A DNA stretch of 64,000 nucleotides, taken from the NCBI RefSeq assembly GCF_900155685.1, contig NZ_LT732548.1:1986301-2050300 (forward strand), in the 5' to 3' direction. Positions 54,104 through 62,227 of this stretch are shown one piece after another (positions within the stretch are counted from its first letter, which is position 1; each line of letters opens with the position of its first letter). The position numbers and the translations under genes were made by a program. This DNA is from Paenibacillus bouchesdurhonensis. Its GTDB lineage: Bacteria; Bacillota; Bacilli; Paenibacillales; Paenibacillaceae. The notes below the pieces were generated by a model. That model was not told the origin of the DNA. It saw only the letters and a list, made by a program, of their open reading frames with translations, and made no database searches.

Positions 54104-55030
54104 ATGGCTACACCTAAAGTAACTGCAGAGGCATCGTTTGCTGCCATTAAAAAAAAGAAAAAGTGGCAGCCCTACGCATTATATTTCATCCTGCCATCAT
54201 TTATATTGTACACCCTCTTCGTGATTGTTCCGACGCTAGGAAGTGTATATTACAGCTTCACCTCTTGGGATGGCATCAGCTCTGATGTTCGATTTATCGG
54301 ACTAGCCAATTTCGTGGAAATTTGGAACAGTCCCAGGGTTCACAATGCATTAAAAAATACAATGGTATTAACGATCAGTCTCGTTATTCTTGAAAATATC
54401 GTCGCCATTCTCTTGGCGGTGCTCGTCGACAAAGTACGTTGGCTGAGCAAAATATTCAGAAGCATATTTTATTTTCCGACCCTGCTGAGCGGCATCGTCA
54501 TGGGGTTCGTCTGGGCCATGATGCTCAACTACAACTTCGGTGTCGTCAATCAATTGTTGGATAAGCTTGGATTAGGCGCATTTGCTGTAGACTGGCTGGG
54601 CGATCCCAAATATGCCATGCTGGCCGTCATATTGTCTACCGTATGGAAGGGCGCAGGCTACTATATGATTATTTATCTCGCAGGGCTGCAGGGAATACCG
54701 CAAGAACTCAATGAAGCGGCAAGCATCGATGGAGCCAATGGCTGGCAGCAATTCCGGCATATCACCTTCCCGCTCCTGGCCGGATCGGTTACAGTATGTA
54801 TGGTTCTAGCCATGATTAGCGCGCTGAAGATATTCGACCAAATCGCGGTTATGACCGATGGCGGTCCTGGTTTTGAGACCGAAACATTGACGTATCTCAT
54901 CTATAAAGTAGGCTTCGGCGAATTGCGGCAAGGATTCGGCACCGCACTGGCGCTGGTATTGTTCTTCATCATATTGATCATTACCGTGTTCCAGGTGAAA
55001 GTCCTCCAGAAGAGGGAGGTTGAAATGTAA
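54104..55030 (+). CDS. Sugar ABC transporter permease (YesP/MalF type)
   Basis: The 308-residue inner-membrane subunit has about six helices starting at residue 25 and the EAA loop NEAASIDGANGWQQFRHITFPLL. The ending ITVFQVKVLQKREVEM is usual for this group. The ATG at 54104 follows GAGGGAGGGAGAGG; the frame is open to 54035 but overlaps the mRNA hairpin. The next permease starts 1 bp after its stop, indicating translational coupling. Confidence 0.93.
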   Translation: MATPKVTAEASFAAIKKKKKWQPYALYFILPSFILYTLFVIVPTLGSVYYSFTSWDGISSDVRFIGLANFVEIWNSPRVHNALKNTMVLTISLVILENIVAILLAVLVDKVRWLSKIFRSIFYFPTLLSGIVMGFVWAMMLNYNFGVVNQLLDKLGLGAFAVDWLGDPKYAMLAVILSTVWKGAGYYMIIYLAGLQGIPQELNEAASIDGANGWQQFRHITFPLLAGSVTVCMVLAMISALKIFDQIAVMTDGGPGFETETLTYLIYKVGFGELRQGFGTALALVLFFIILIITVFQVKVLQKREVEM

Positions 55031-55031
55031 A

Positions 55032-55868
55032 ATGACACTGAAAACACGAAAAACACTCATAAATCTCAGCATATTTCTGATTACGCTTATTATAGCCGTC
55101 ATTTTCTTCTTTCCGATCTTCTTTAACATTATGTCGGCCTTTAAGAGTAATGCTGAAATTATGCGCGATGCGATCTCTTTTCCGAAGTCGTTATACTTGG
55201 ACAGCTTCAAATACTTGCTGACGGAAACGAACTATCCCTTAGCCATCGTAAACAGCTTGATTCTGACCGTCGTTTCCATCCTGTTCCAGGTGCTCATTAT
55301 TCCTATGGCAGGTTATGCGATCCAACGCAGAAATACGAGATGGACAAAATTTATGTTCGTTTACTTCTTGGCCGGGATGATGATTCCGTTCCAGGCTTAT
55401 ATGATCCCTTTGTTCAAGGAACTTAAAATACTCGGGCTCTATGGCAGTTTGGCAGGCCCAGTCATGATTTATATCGCCGGGGCAGTCGGCTTTGGCAGCC
55501 TGCTGTACTCCAGCTTCGTCAAAGGCATTCCGCTTGAAATCGAAGAAGCAGCTGAAATCGACGGCTGCTCCAAAGTAAGGACGTTCTGGATGATCGTATT
55601 CCCGCTTCTTGGGCCCGTTACGGCGAGCATGGTTGTGCTGAACGGACTCGGAATATGGAATGACTTCCTCATGCCGATGCTGGTGCTTCCGTCCGGCCAG
55701 CCGAAGACGATGGTTGTGGAAATCTATCGTTACATCGGTGAATTTTCTTCCCGCTGGGATATGATTTTTGCGGGGACGACGATGTCGGTTGTGCCAGTGC
55801 TCCTTGCGTTTATTTTTCTGCAAAAGTATTTCGTCAAAGGCATTGCCGCAGGGGCAACGAAAGGATAA
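55032..55868 (+). CDS. Sugar ABC transporter permease (YesQ/MalG type)
   Basis: The 278-residue partner permease has six helices, the EAA loop EEAAEIDGCSKVRTFWMIVFPLLGP and the C-terminal QKYFVKGIAAGATKG. The ATG at 55032 is used; a TTG at 55020 overlaps the previous gene. The importer lacks its own ATPase, as normal for MsmX-served CUT1 systems. It ends the importer operon before a terminator. Confidence 0.93.
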   Translation: MTLKTRKTLINLSIFLITLIIAVIFFFPIFFNIMSAFKSNAEIMRDAISFPKSLYLDSFKYLLTETNYPLAIVNSLILTVVSILFQVLIIPMAGYAIQRRNTRWTKFMFVYFLAGMMIPFQAYMIPLFKELKILGLYGSLAGPVMIYIAGAVGFGSLLYSSFVKGIPLEIEEAAEIDGCSKVRTFWMIVFPLLGPVTASMVVLNGLGIWNDFLMPMLVLPSGQPKTMVVEIYRYIGEFSSRWDMIFAGTTMSVVPVLLAFIFLQKYFVKGIAAGATKG

Positions 55869-55895
55869 AGACAAACATAGGATTATCGATTACAA

Positions 55896-55929
55896 ACAGC
55901 CGGGGTATTTCTACTCCGGCTGTATTTCT
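55896..55929 (+). terminator. Terminator or attenuator between permease and GH28-like genes
   Basis: ACAGCCGG and CCGGCTGT form an 8-bp stem with a 12-base loop, then ATTTCTT. The weak T tract suggests partial read-through into the next gene. Confidence 0.6.
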
Positions 55930-55964
55930 TAAGTAAAATAACTATGAATTACTGGAGGATACAA

Positions 55965-57419
55965 ATGAATAAGACCGTCATATATTCAGCACCTGAAGGA
56001 GCTGTTGCCTCGAAGGATTATCGCGTTCGTGTGCGGGCTAAGGATGGAGATTGGCAGGAACTGTTTCTATACGAGGTAAAAGTGGACATGCATCACGTTC
56101 GCCAGGCATCGATGGCTTATTTTGACCGCGAAGGCATCGTTGAAGTCGAAGTCGAATGCTTATTTGCCGACATACGTTCCGTGGTCATCCGCCCGCTCTC
56201 TGCACAAATAAAGGCAGACCCCAAGGGCGGGATCATCCGTTTTGTGGTCGATCGTTCCGTGAAATTATCGGTGGAGATCAATGGCGAGCGGTTCCGCAAC
56301 CTGCATCTTTTTGCCGGAGAACCGGAACAGGATGCTCCCCAGCCGGACGATCCCGGCGTAGTCGTAATAGAGCGGCCGGGAAAAACGGCCATTCACCGTG
56401 CCGCGGATATTTTGAGACTGCTTAAGACGCCGCTAGACAGCTCGGGACAGGAGCCTGACATCCTATATTTTGCCCCGGGGCTGCATTATATCGAAGAGAC
56501 GATACTGCGGATTCCTTCGGGGAAAACGGTGTATATTGCAGGCGGTGCCGTCGTTGTAGGCTCATTGGTTTGCGAACATGTACAGGATGTAACCATTAAA
56601 GGAAGAGGCGTGCTGTATTTATCGGAGTTTCACAGATACTCCGCTTTCCGCGGCATCCGCATCGGGTTCTCGCGCAATATCGAGGTTGAGGGGTTAATTC
56701 TCATAGACCCTCCTCACTACAGTATTTATATCGGGAAGTCGAGTCATATCCGAGTCCGTAATTTTAAATCATTCAGCACAAGGGGCTGGTCGGATGGCAT
56801 CGACATGATGGCCAGTTCGGATATTGAGATTGACGATGTGTTCCTTCGTACCTCGGATGACTGTATTGCCATCTACGGAACCCGCTGGGACTACAATGGA
56901 GGCACAAGCCGCGTAAAGATCCGCAATTCGGTATTATGGGCTGATGTCGCGCACCCGTTAATGATTGGCACACATGGCGATTACAATAAGGACGGGGATA
57001 CGATCGAAGATATCGTGTTCGAAAATTTGGATATTCTTGAACACCACGAGCCTCAAGAGAACTATTGGGGAGCGATGGCGATTAATGCGGGCGATAAGAA
57101 TATTGTCCGCAACGTTCTATATGATGATATTCGCGTGGAGCCTTTTGAATTGGGACAATTGATCGATATTCGCGTGGTGCATAATCCCGATTATAACCCT
57201 GCGCCGGGCACAGGCATTGAGAATATTACATTTCGCAATGTCTGCTATACAGGGGATAACGTCAAGCCGAACCGGATTTACGGATTCGATCAAGACAGAG
57301 TTGTCGATGGAGTGACGTTCATTCGATTACAAATAAACGAGAAGACGATACTTCAGGCCGAGGAGGGGCAATTTCATATCAATGAGCATGCCCGCAATAT
57401 TAAATTTTTGGGCGAATAA
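55965..57419 (+). CDS. GH28/GH49-like right-handed beta-helix glycosidase
   Basis: The 484-residue protein has an N-terminal beta-sandwich (about 1-130) and a pectin-lyase-like beta-helix (about 140-450). Acidic blocks SDGIDMMASSDIEI and TSDDCIAIYG match the Asp positions of GH28, but the GHG histidine block and RIK motif of true polygalacturonases are not visible (AHPLMIGTHGD takes that place). This arrangement recalls dextranase/isopullulanase-like helices. Its place behind a pectin-oligosaccharide importer suggests an unusual uronide or rhamnogalacturonan linkage. No signal peptide. The ATG at 55965 follows TGGAGG. Confidence 0.8.
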   Translation: MNKTVIYSAPEGAVASKDYRVRVRAKDGDWQELFLYEVKVDMHHVRQASMAYFDREGIVEVEVECLFADIRSVVIRPLSAQIKADPKGGIIRFVVDRSVKLSVEINGERFRNLHLFAGEPEQDAPQPDDPGVVVIERPGKTAIHRAADILRLLKTPLDSSGQEPDILYFAPGLHYIEETILRIPSGKTVYIAGGAVVVGSLVCEHVQDVTIKGRGVLYLSEFHRYSAFRGIRIGFSRNIEVEGLILIDPPHYSIYIGKSSHIRVRNFKSFSTRGWSDGIDMMASSDIEIDDVFLRTSDDCIAIYGTRWDYNGGTSRVKIRNSVLWADVAHPLMIGTHGDYNKDGDTIEDIVFENLDILEHHEPQENYWGAMAINAGDKNIVRNVLYDDIRVEPFELGQLIDIRVVHNPDYNPAPGTGIENITFRNVCYTGDNVKPNRIYGFDQDRVVDGVTFIRLQINEKTILQAEEGQFHINEHARNIKFLGE

Positions 57420-57426
57420 TCATTAG

Positions 57427-57472
57427 AAAAGAGACATAAAGACTTGGATAAACCGTCTTTATGTCTCTTTTT
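57427..57472. terminator. Bidirectional terminator
   Basis: AAAAGAGACATAAAGAC and GTCTTTATGTCTCTTTT form a perfect 17-bp stem with an 11-base loop between the convergent GH28-like and kduD genes. Confidence 0.93.
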
Positions 57473-57521
57473 AAATAGATCCTGTTATAGCTTTTCTTAT
57501 CGCTAAGTAATATATAATTTA

Positions 57522-58274
57522 TTATCTTGCCATCCAGCCGCCGTCTACGCAGAGAACGTGGCCGTTCAAGTAATCGGATGCCGAAGAGGCCAAGAACACT
57601 GCTGGGCCTTTCAGATCTTCTGGAGTTCCCCAGCGACCGGCAGGAATCCGATCCGTGATTGATGCGAAGCGGTTCTCGTCTGCACGAATTTGTGCCGTGT
57701 TATCTGTCGCCATGTAGCCGGGAGCAATTCCGTTAATCTGCAGCCCGCTATTCGCCCACTCGTTGGCGAATGCTTTGGTTAGCCCGGCTACGCCGTGTTT
57801 ACTGGCTGTATAGCCCGGTACGTTAATTCCGCCTTGGTAGGAGAGCATGGAGCAAATGTTAATGATTTTGCCGCTTCCTCTTTCCAGCATATGACGGCCT
57901 GTGATTTGGGATAGCAGGAATACCGTGTTCAGGTTCAGGTCAATGACATCGAACCAATCCTTCTCACTATGATCTTTGGCTGGCGTTCGGCGAATAATGC
58001 CGGCATTGTTGACGAGAATGTCAATGTGGCCCGTAAGTTTAAGCGCTTCATCGAAGGTTTCCTGCAATTTGCTGTGATCGCTTAAGTCGACTTCGATGGC
58101 CGAAGCCTTTCTGCCCAAGCTCTCAATTTTCTTTACGGTCTCCTCGCTAGAGCTAACGGAGACGCAAACCACGTCTGCCCCTGCCTCGGCAAAGCCGATG
58201 GCGATGCCTTGTCCCAATCCGCCGGTAGTTCCTGTTACTAGAGCCGTTTTACCTGTTAAATCGAACAATTTCAT
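57522..58274 (-). CDS. kduD: 2-dehydro-3-deoxy-D-gluconate 5-dehydrogenase
   Basis: This cytoplasmic short-chain dehydrogenase reduces 2,5-diketo-3-deoxygluconate to KDG, the step after KduI in unsaturated-uronate use. The 250 residues include the NAD site TGTTGGLGQGIA, NNAG, and the catalytic Ser/Tyr/Lys set in ICSMLSYQGGINVPGYTASKHG. The ending LNGHVLCVDGGWMAR is typical of KduD. It is the last gene of the kduI-deoR-kduD operon. KDG kinase and aldolase are not in this window. Confidence 0.93.
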   Translation of the reverse strand: MKLFDLTGKTALVTGTTGGLGQGIAIGFAEAGADVVCVSVSSSEETVKKIESLGRKASAIEVDLSDHSKLQETFDEALKLTGHIDILVNNAGIIRRTPAKDHSEKDWFDVIDLNLNTVFLLSQITGRHMLERGSGKIINICSMLSYQGGINVPGYTASKHGVAGLTKAFANEWANSGLQINGIAPGYMATDNTAQIRADENRFASITDRIPAGRWGTPEDLKGPAVFLASSASDYLNGHVLCVDGGWMAR

Positions 58275-58298
58275 GGGTTGGACTCTCCTTTTATCAAA

Positions 58299-59069
58299 TT
58301 AGAAATTCTGATCGGTGCCGCACTCAATCGTGACTCCAGCGTTACTGTATTGTTGGGCGACTTCAGCTGGTAATCCACTATCGGTAATAATGCAGGTCAG
58401 CTCGCTAAGGGAAGCAAACGTCCGCAGTGCGGTTTGTCCGAATTTATGATGGTTAATAACGGCGATGACTTCACGGGCCGTCTCGATCAAGGCCCGCTTG
58501 AAGTCAATGAGATCTCCCGTATAAATTGATAGACCATGGTCGGGATGAATGCCTGTCGCCGAAATAAATGCTTTCTGAATGTTCAATTGTTGTATATATG
58601 AGGTGGCTTCCGGCCCGGCCAGCATGTTACGAACCCGATAGCCGCCGGGAACGACGAGACGTATGTTGTCCTTTGCGGCCAGTTCGCTGATGATGTACAC
58701 GTCATTAGTAATGACGGTTAAAGGATCGTTACTGAGGCGGCGGGCGATTTCCAATGTAGTGCTTCCACCGTCTAGTGCTATGATGTCATTTGGCTCGATA
58801 TGCTGCAGGGCTCTGTTTGCTATGTCGGTCTTCTCGTCCGCATGCTTCGTTAGAGGCTCCCTAGACGGGAGTATCCCGAATTGATCGCTTTGCGCAAGTA
58901 TGGCACCGCCGTGAACGCGGACGATTAATCCCTGCTCCTCAAGCCGGGTCAAATCTTCACGAATCGTCTTGCCGGTAACGCCCAGCTTGTCGCTTAACTC
59001 CGCCACCGTAACCTCTTTGTTCGTCAGCAGAACCTCCATGATTTTCTCATGCCGTCTAATCGGACTCAT
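58299..59069 (-). CDS. DeoR family transcriptional regulator
   Basis: The 256-residue regulator has an N-terminal winged helix (VTVAELSDKLGVTGKTIREDLTRLEEQG) and a sugar-phosphate-sensing DeoRC domain with IALDGGSTTLEIARRL. Lying between kduI and kduD in one operon, it probably represses the operon and responds to an intermediate such as KDG or its phosphate (inference). Candidate operators are the GTTCAT repeats upstream of kduI. Confidence 0.92.
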   Translation of the reverse strand: MSPIRRHEKIMEVLLTNKEVTVAELSDKLGVTGKTIREDLTRLEEQGLIVRVHGGAILAQSDQFGILPSREPLTKHADEKTDIANRALQHIEPNDIIALDGGSTTLEIARRLSNDPLTVITNDVYIISELAAKDNIRLVVPGGYRVRNMLAGPEATSYIQQLNIQKAFISATGIHPDHGLSIYTGDLIDFKRALIETAREVIAVINHHKFGQTALRTFASLSELTCIITDSGLPAEVAQQYSNAGVTIECGTDQNF

Positions 59070-59102
59070 ACCATCTCAACTCTTCCGTAAATATTTATCT
59101 CT

Positions 59103-59936
59103 CTATCTTAAATCCTTCATGGCTACGGCGTCCATATCACTGTAGATTTTGTTATCGCCAGCCATGCCCCAGATAAACGTATAATTGCTTGTTCCCACAC
59201 CGCTATGAATGGACCAGCTAGGCGAGATGACCGCCTCTTCGTTTCTCATCACGATATGGCGGGTTTCCGTCGGCTCGCCCATCAGATGGATAACGACCGA
59301 ATCTTCAGGAAGGTCAAAGTACATATAAGCTTCCATCCGGCGCGGGTGAACGTGCGCTGGCATCGTATTCCACATGTTGCCTGTTTTAAGCTGTGTCATA
59401 CCCATAACCAGCTGAGAGCTCTGAATGCCATCCGCATGGATAAAACGATGGATCGTGCGGTCGTTGGAATTTTGAATCGAGCCAAGTGCACTGGAATCTG
59501 CTTCGCCAAGCGTAGTCTTCGCTGTAGGGAACTCTTTGTGGGCTGGTACCGAGTTCAGATAGAATTTGGCTGGCTTGTCAGCATCCTTGCTTCTGAAAAT
59601 AACCTCTTTGGAGCCCATTCCTACATACAAGCAGTCTTTTGTGTTCAGATCGTATTCCGTGCCATCTACGATAATGGTACCAGGGCCGCCTACGTTGATT
59701 GCTCCAATCTCTCGGCGCTCCAGGAAGAAGGATACGCCAAGCTCCTTCAGATCTGTTTCCAGCTTGACGTCTTGTTTCACGGGATAAGCACCGCCGATGA
59801 TCAAGCGATCCTCGTGAGTCAAAACCAGCTCCAATTTGTCGGCCGTAAATAAAGTTGGAATATGAAATTCCTGACGAAGCCGATCCGTGTCGAATTGTTT
59901 TACTTCATTTGGGTGAGATGCATAACGTCTTTCCAT
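59103..59936 (-). CDS. kduI: 5-dehydro-4-deoxy-D-glucuronate isomerase
   Basis: This cupin isomerase converts 4-deoxy-L-threo-5-hexosulose uronate, formed from the unsaturated uronate released by GH88/GH105, to 2,5-diketo-3-deoxygluconate. The 277 residues match KduI. The zinc ligands are in PAHVHPRRMEAYMYFDL (two His and Glu) and SWSIHSGVGTSNYTFIWGMAGDN (His). The RBS is GAGGAGG. It is the first gene of the minus-strand operon. Confidence 0.95.
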   Translation of the reverse strand: MERRYASHPNEVKQFDTDRLRQEFHIPTLFTADKLELVLTHEDRLIIGGAYPVKQDVKLETDLKELGVSFFLERREIGAINVGGPGTIIVDGTEYDLNTKDCLYVGMGSKEVIFRSKDADKPAKFYLNSVPAHKEFPTAKTTLGEADSSALGSIQNSNDRTIHRFIHADGIQSSQLVMGMTQLKTGNMWNTMPAHVHPRRMEAYMYFDLPEDSVVIHLMGEPTETRHIVMRNEEAVISPSWSIHSGVGTSNYTFIWGMAGDNKIYSDMDAVAMKDLR

Positions 59937-59958
59937 TGTAAAAAAGCCTCCTCGTATA

Positions 59959-60029
59959 GTTCATTTAGGTTTAATATGTTCATATAGGTTCATATTAATC
60001 TGTTTATGTTTAATTTGCAAGCGATTTAA
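59959..60029 (-). promoter_or_regulatory. kduI upstream repeats and candidate cre site
   Basis: GTTCATTTAGGTT (59959-59971) and GTTCATATAGGTT (59978-59990) are near-identical direct repeats, with a further GTTCATATT starting at 59988. This form fits DeoR-family operators. TGCAAGCGATTTAA (60016-60029) matches the cre consensus at all but one base. Both lie within 100 bp of the kduI start. Confidence 0.5.
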
Positions 60030-60185
60030 TTATTTTGTTTTAGAAGGGAGAAGGACAGGACAAGATCTTAAAAATCTGCTGCAAAAACTTTAAAAGTCTG
60101 TGCTCGACAAGGAAAGCAAGATGTTATAATAATTAGATTAGGATGAAGCTTAGAGATCAATTTGGCATCGAGAGGAGAATTAATC

Positions 60186-61841
60186 ATGTGTTCATATCGG
60201 AAAAGAATGAACGAAATCGTACGAAGTGTGGCGGTGAAAGCCTGGAACCAGCCATTGTTAACTAGCGGTTTATGGTTCCATGGCGATATTCGGGATAATT
60301 ATTATTACGCATCCTACTTATTCGCAGCTGCTGTTAGTACTGCAGAGGCGCCATTGTTTGACCGTCTAGAGGCTAAACGGTTGGCTGAGGAAGTGCTGTG
60401 CCGGGTGCTCCAATGGCAGGAGACGAGCTCGGACAGCCCGATGTATGGGCATTGGCCGCTCAACCTGCATCCGGTTCCAGAGGAAGCTGCGCCCCATGAG
60501 CTGCCCGTAGAACTGATGGGGAGTCTGATGGTTTATTTTTATCATAACTACGCCGAGCATATGAGCAGCGAGTTGGCGGAGAGCTTTGAAACAGCATTAA
60601 GAAATGTATATGAGAGCAATTTCTATCGCAAGCCGCTTGTGCATTACGGTCATCATGAAGCAAAATTCACCGCGGCTAAGCTGATTTTTGGTCAAAGATA
60701 TAACGATCAGGCTCTAGTCGAAGACGGGAGAAATTGCCTGCAGCGTACTTTTGAGCTCATTAAGCAGGAGGGGATGGCGGAATACGGTTCGCTGCCGTGG
60801 TTCTGGCATTGGGTGCAGGCGTTCACATGCGCCTTCGAGCTAATGGAGGATAAGGGAATTAAGGCGGAGTTAGCGGAAATGCTGGATCATCTATGGGGAG
60901 TAAGGGCGAGCTTATATTTAAAAGGCGCCTGGGTCGGCGCCCATTCCCGCGGCTGGCCGCATGACGCGCCAAAGGATGCCAACGTTCTGCATGATTATGT
61001 GCAGTTCGGTAATTTCACCCTCCCGGAAGAGATGCCGCGAACGGAATACGCTGGTCTTCTGTTCCGCGAGGCCCCGGAGAGCGCCCTGCGTATTGCGTTG
61101 GATCGCAAGCAGCCGTCCGAGGTGTGCAGTTCGATCATTAAAATGGTCGAGGGCGAAAGGCGAGTGTTGCATTCTTATGCTTATATCACCGATCAGTTCG
61201 CGGCAGGCGGGTTATGGGAGAGGGTCAAGGAATTCGACAACGAGCAGTTGCGCTGGCTGTTCAGTCTGCCAGTGCGCCATAGCGGGCTGGGCAATCAGCT
61301 GTACTTTTTTCACCCGGGAGAAGGATTCGATGAGTCTGGCTGTGATCCCCGCCATCAAAGCGAGTGGACGGAGGTGCTTTATCACCGGAATGTGGTCATG
61401 GCGCTCTATCCGCTGCCGGAAACGGTTCGCGACGAAGTGATCGGCGTTATCCCCGAAGGGGAATGGCTGCAGGAGCCAGAGGCATTGTATGGTAAAGTAG
61501 AAGACACTTATTTCGCTGTATACTTGAACGGGCCATATGAAATACGCAAGCAGGACGGCTATAGTCTTGTGGTGTGCCGCGGACGCAGGAGCGGGGTTGT
61601 AGTTGAAGCCGTTGGCGCTGCGGCGGCAAATGAAATCGGAATCTTTGAACTGGGGAAATTCGCCAGCAAGATGTCCCGAATGAAGCCCCGATTCATGCTG
61701 GACAGAGAATTTCAGGTCGATTACACGGGGATGCTAAGCGGTGAAGAGCTTAGTTTGCGTATAAAAAAGGATAGCGCCCCAGAAACGGTGATTGGCGGTC
61801 AAGCTGTTTGTTACGATCATTATAGCTCCCAGGTGCTTTAA
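60186..61841 (+). CDS. Unassigned 551-residue protein, probable (alpha/alpha)-toroid carbohydrate-active enzyme
   Basis: I do not recognise this family. Residues about 20-370 are helical and rich in aromatic and His motifs: PLLTSGLWFHGDIRDNYYYA, MYGHWPLNLHP, VHYGHHEAKFTAAKLIF, SLPWFWHWVQAFTCAFELM and GAWVGAHSRGWPHDAPKDAN. Residues about 390-545 look like beta strands. Helical toroid plus beta-sandwich is the architecture of heparinase-II/III-like and other polysaccharide lyases and some hydrolases. There is no signal peptide. The start at 60186 follows GAGGAG, and an extended -10 (TGTTATAAT, about 60123-60131) lies upstream. It is divergent from kduI, which suggests a role in uronide breakdown. 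Confidence 0.7.
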   Translation: MCSYRKRMNEIVRSVAVKAWNQPLLTSGLWFHGDIRDNYYYASYLFAAAVSTAEAPLFDRLEAKRLAEEVLCRVLQWQETSSDSPMYGHWPLNLHPVPEEAAPHELPVELMGSLMVYFYHNYAEHMSSELAESFETALRNVYESNFYRKPLVHYGHHEAKFTAAKLIFGQRYNDQALVEDGRNCLQRTFELIKQEGMAEYGSLPWFWHWVQAFTCAFELMEDKGIKAELAEMLDHLWGVRASLYLKGAWVGAHSRGWPHDAPKDANVLHDYVQFGNFTLPEEMPRTEYAGLLFREAPESALRIALDRKQPSEVCSSIIKMVEGERRVLHSYAYITDQFAAGGLWERVKEFDNEQLRWLFSLPVRHSGLGNQLYFFHPGEGFDESGCDPRHQSEWTEVLYHRNVVMALYPLPETVRDEVIGVIPEGEWLQEPEALYGKVEDTYFAVYLNGPYEIRKQDGYSLVVCRGRRSGVVVEAVGAAAANEIGIFELGKFASKMSRMKPRFMLDREFQVDYTGMLSGEELSLRIKKDSAPETVIGGQAVCYDHYSSQVL

Positions 61842-61867
61842 TCAGGATGCCGCGGGCTGAATAATCA

Positions 61868-61896
61868 TTGACGGGGCCGATTCATTTTTATATAAT
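61868..61896 (+). promoter_or_regulatory. Sigma-A promoter of leuS
   Basis: TTGACG and TATAAT with a 17-bp spacer lie directly upstream of the T-box leader. Confidence 0.85.
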
Positions 61897-61924
61897 GATT
61901 GGTAATCAAATTTGGATATTTAGA

Positions 61925-62206
61925 ACTTTGAAGAGGAATAATAGTTTGGATTCTGCCACTCAGAGAGCCGGTGCTTGGTGCAAGCCGGTTGGAGAATGCA
62001 AATGAACTCGCCTCGGAGTTATGATGCAATGGGGCTGCACGGCGCTCAAGCTGTTGCACTCGTCTCGCGAACATCATCGTCTTGCCTGCGTTAAGGGTGT
62101 AAAGGGAGCGGAAGGCAAAGCATGCCGGCCGCTAACTAGGGTGGTACCACGGGAATACTCCTCTCGTCCCTAGCGATGATACGCTATGGATCGAGAGGTT
62201 TTTTTA
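61925..62206 (+). ncRNA. T-box riboswitch (leucine, specifier CUC)
   Basis: The leader shows stem I with CAGAGAGCCGGTG...AAGCCGG, a specifier CTC at 62007-62009 within AATGAACTCGCC, the conserved T-box AGGGTGGTACCACGGG (62138-62153), and a terminator stem CCTCTCG/CGAGAGG followed by T7 (62158-62206). Uncharged tRNA-Leu(GAG) pairs with the specifier and T-box and prevents termination, raising leuS expression when leucine charging is low. Confidence 0.95.
62158..62206 (+). terminator. T-box-controlled terminator
   Basis: The 3' hairpin of the leuS leader with a poly-T tail; its 5' arm overlaps the region after the T-box sequence and is displaced in the antitermination state. Confidence 0.88.
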
Positions 62207-62227
62207 TATTGAAGGGAGTTTAAGAGC

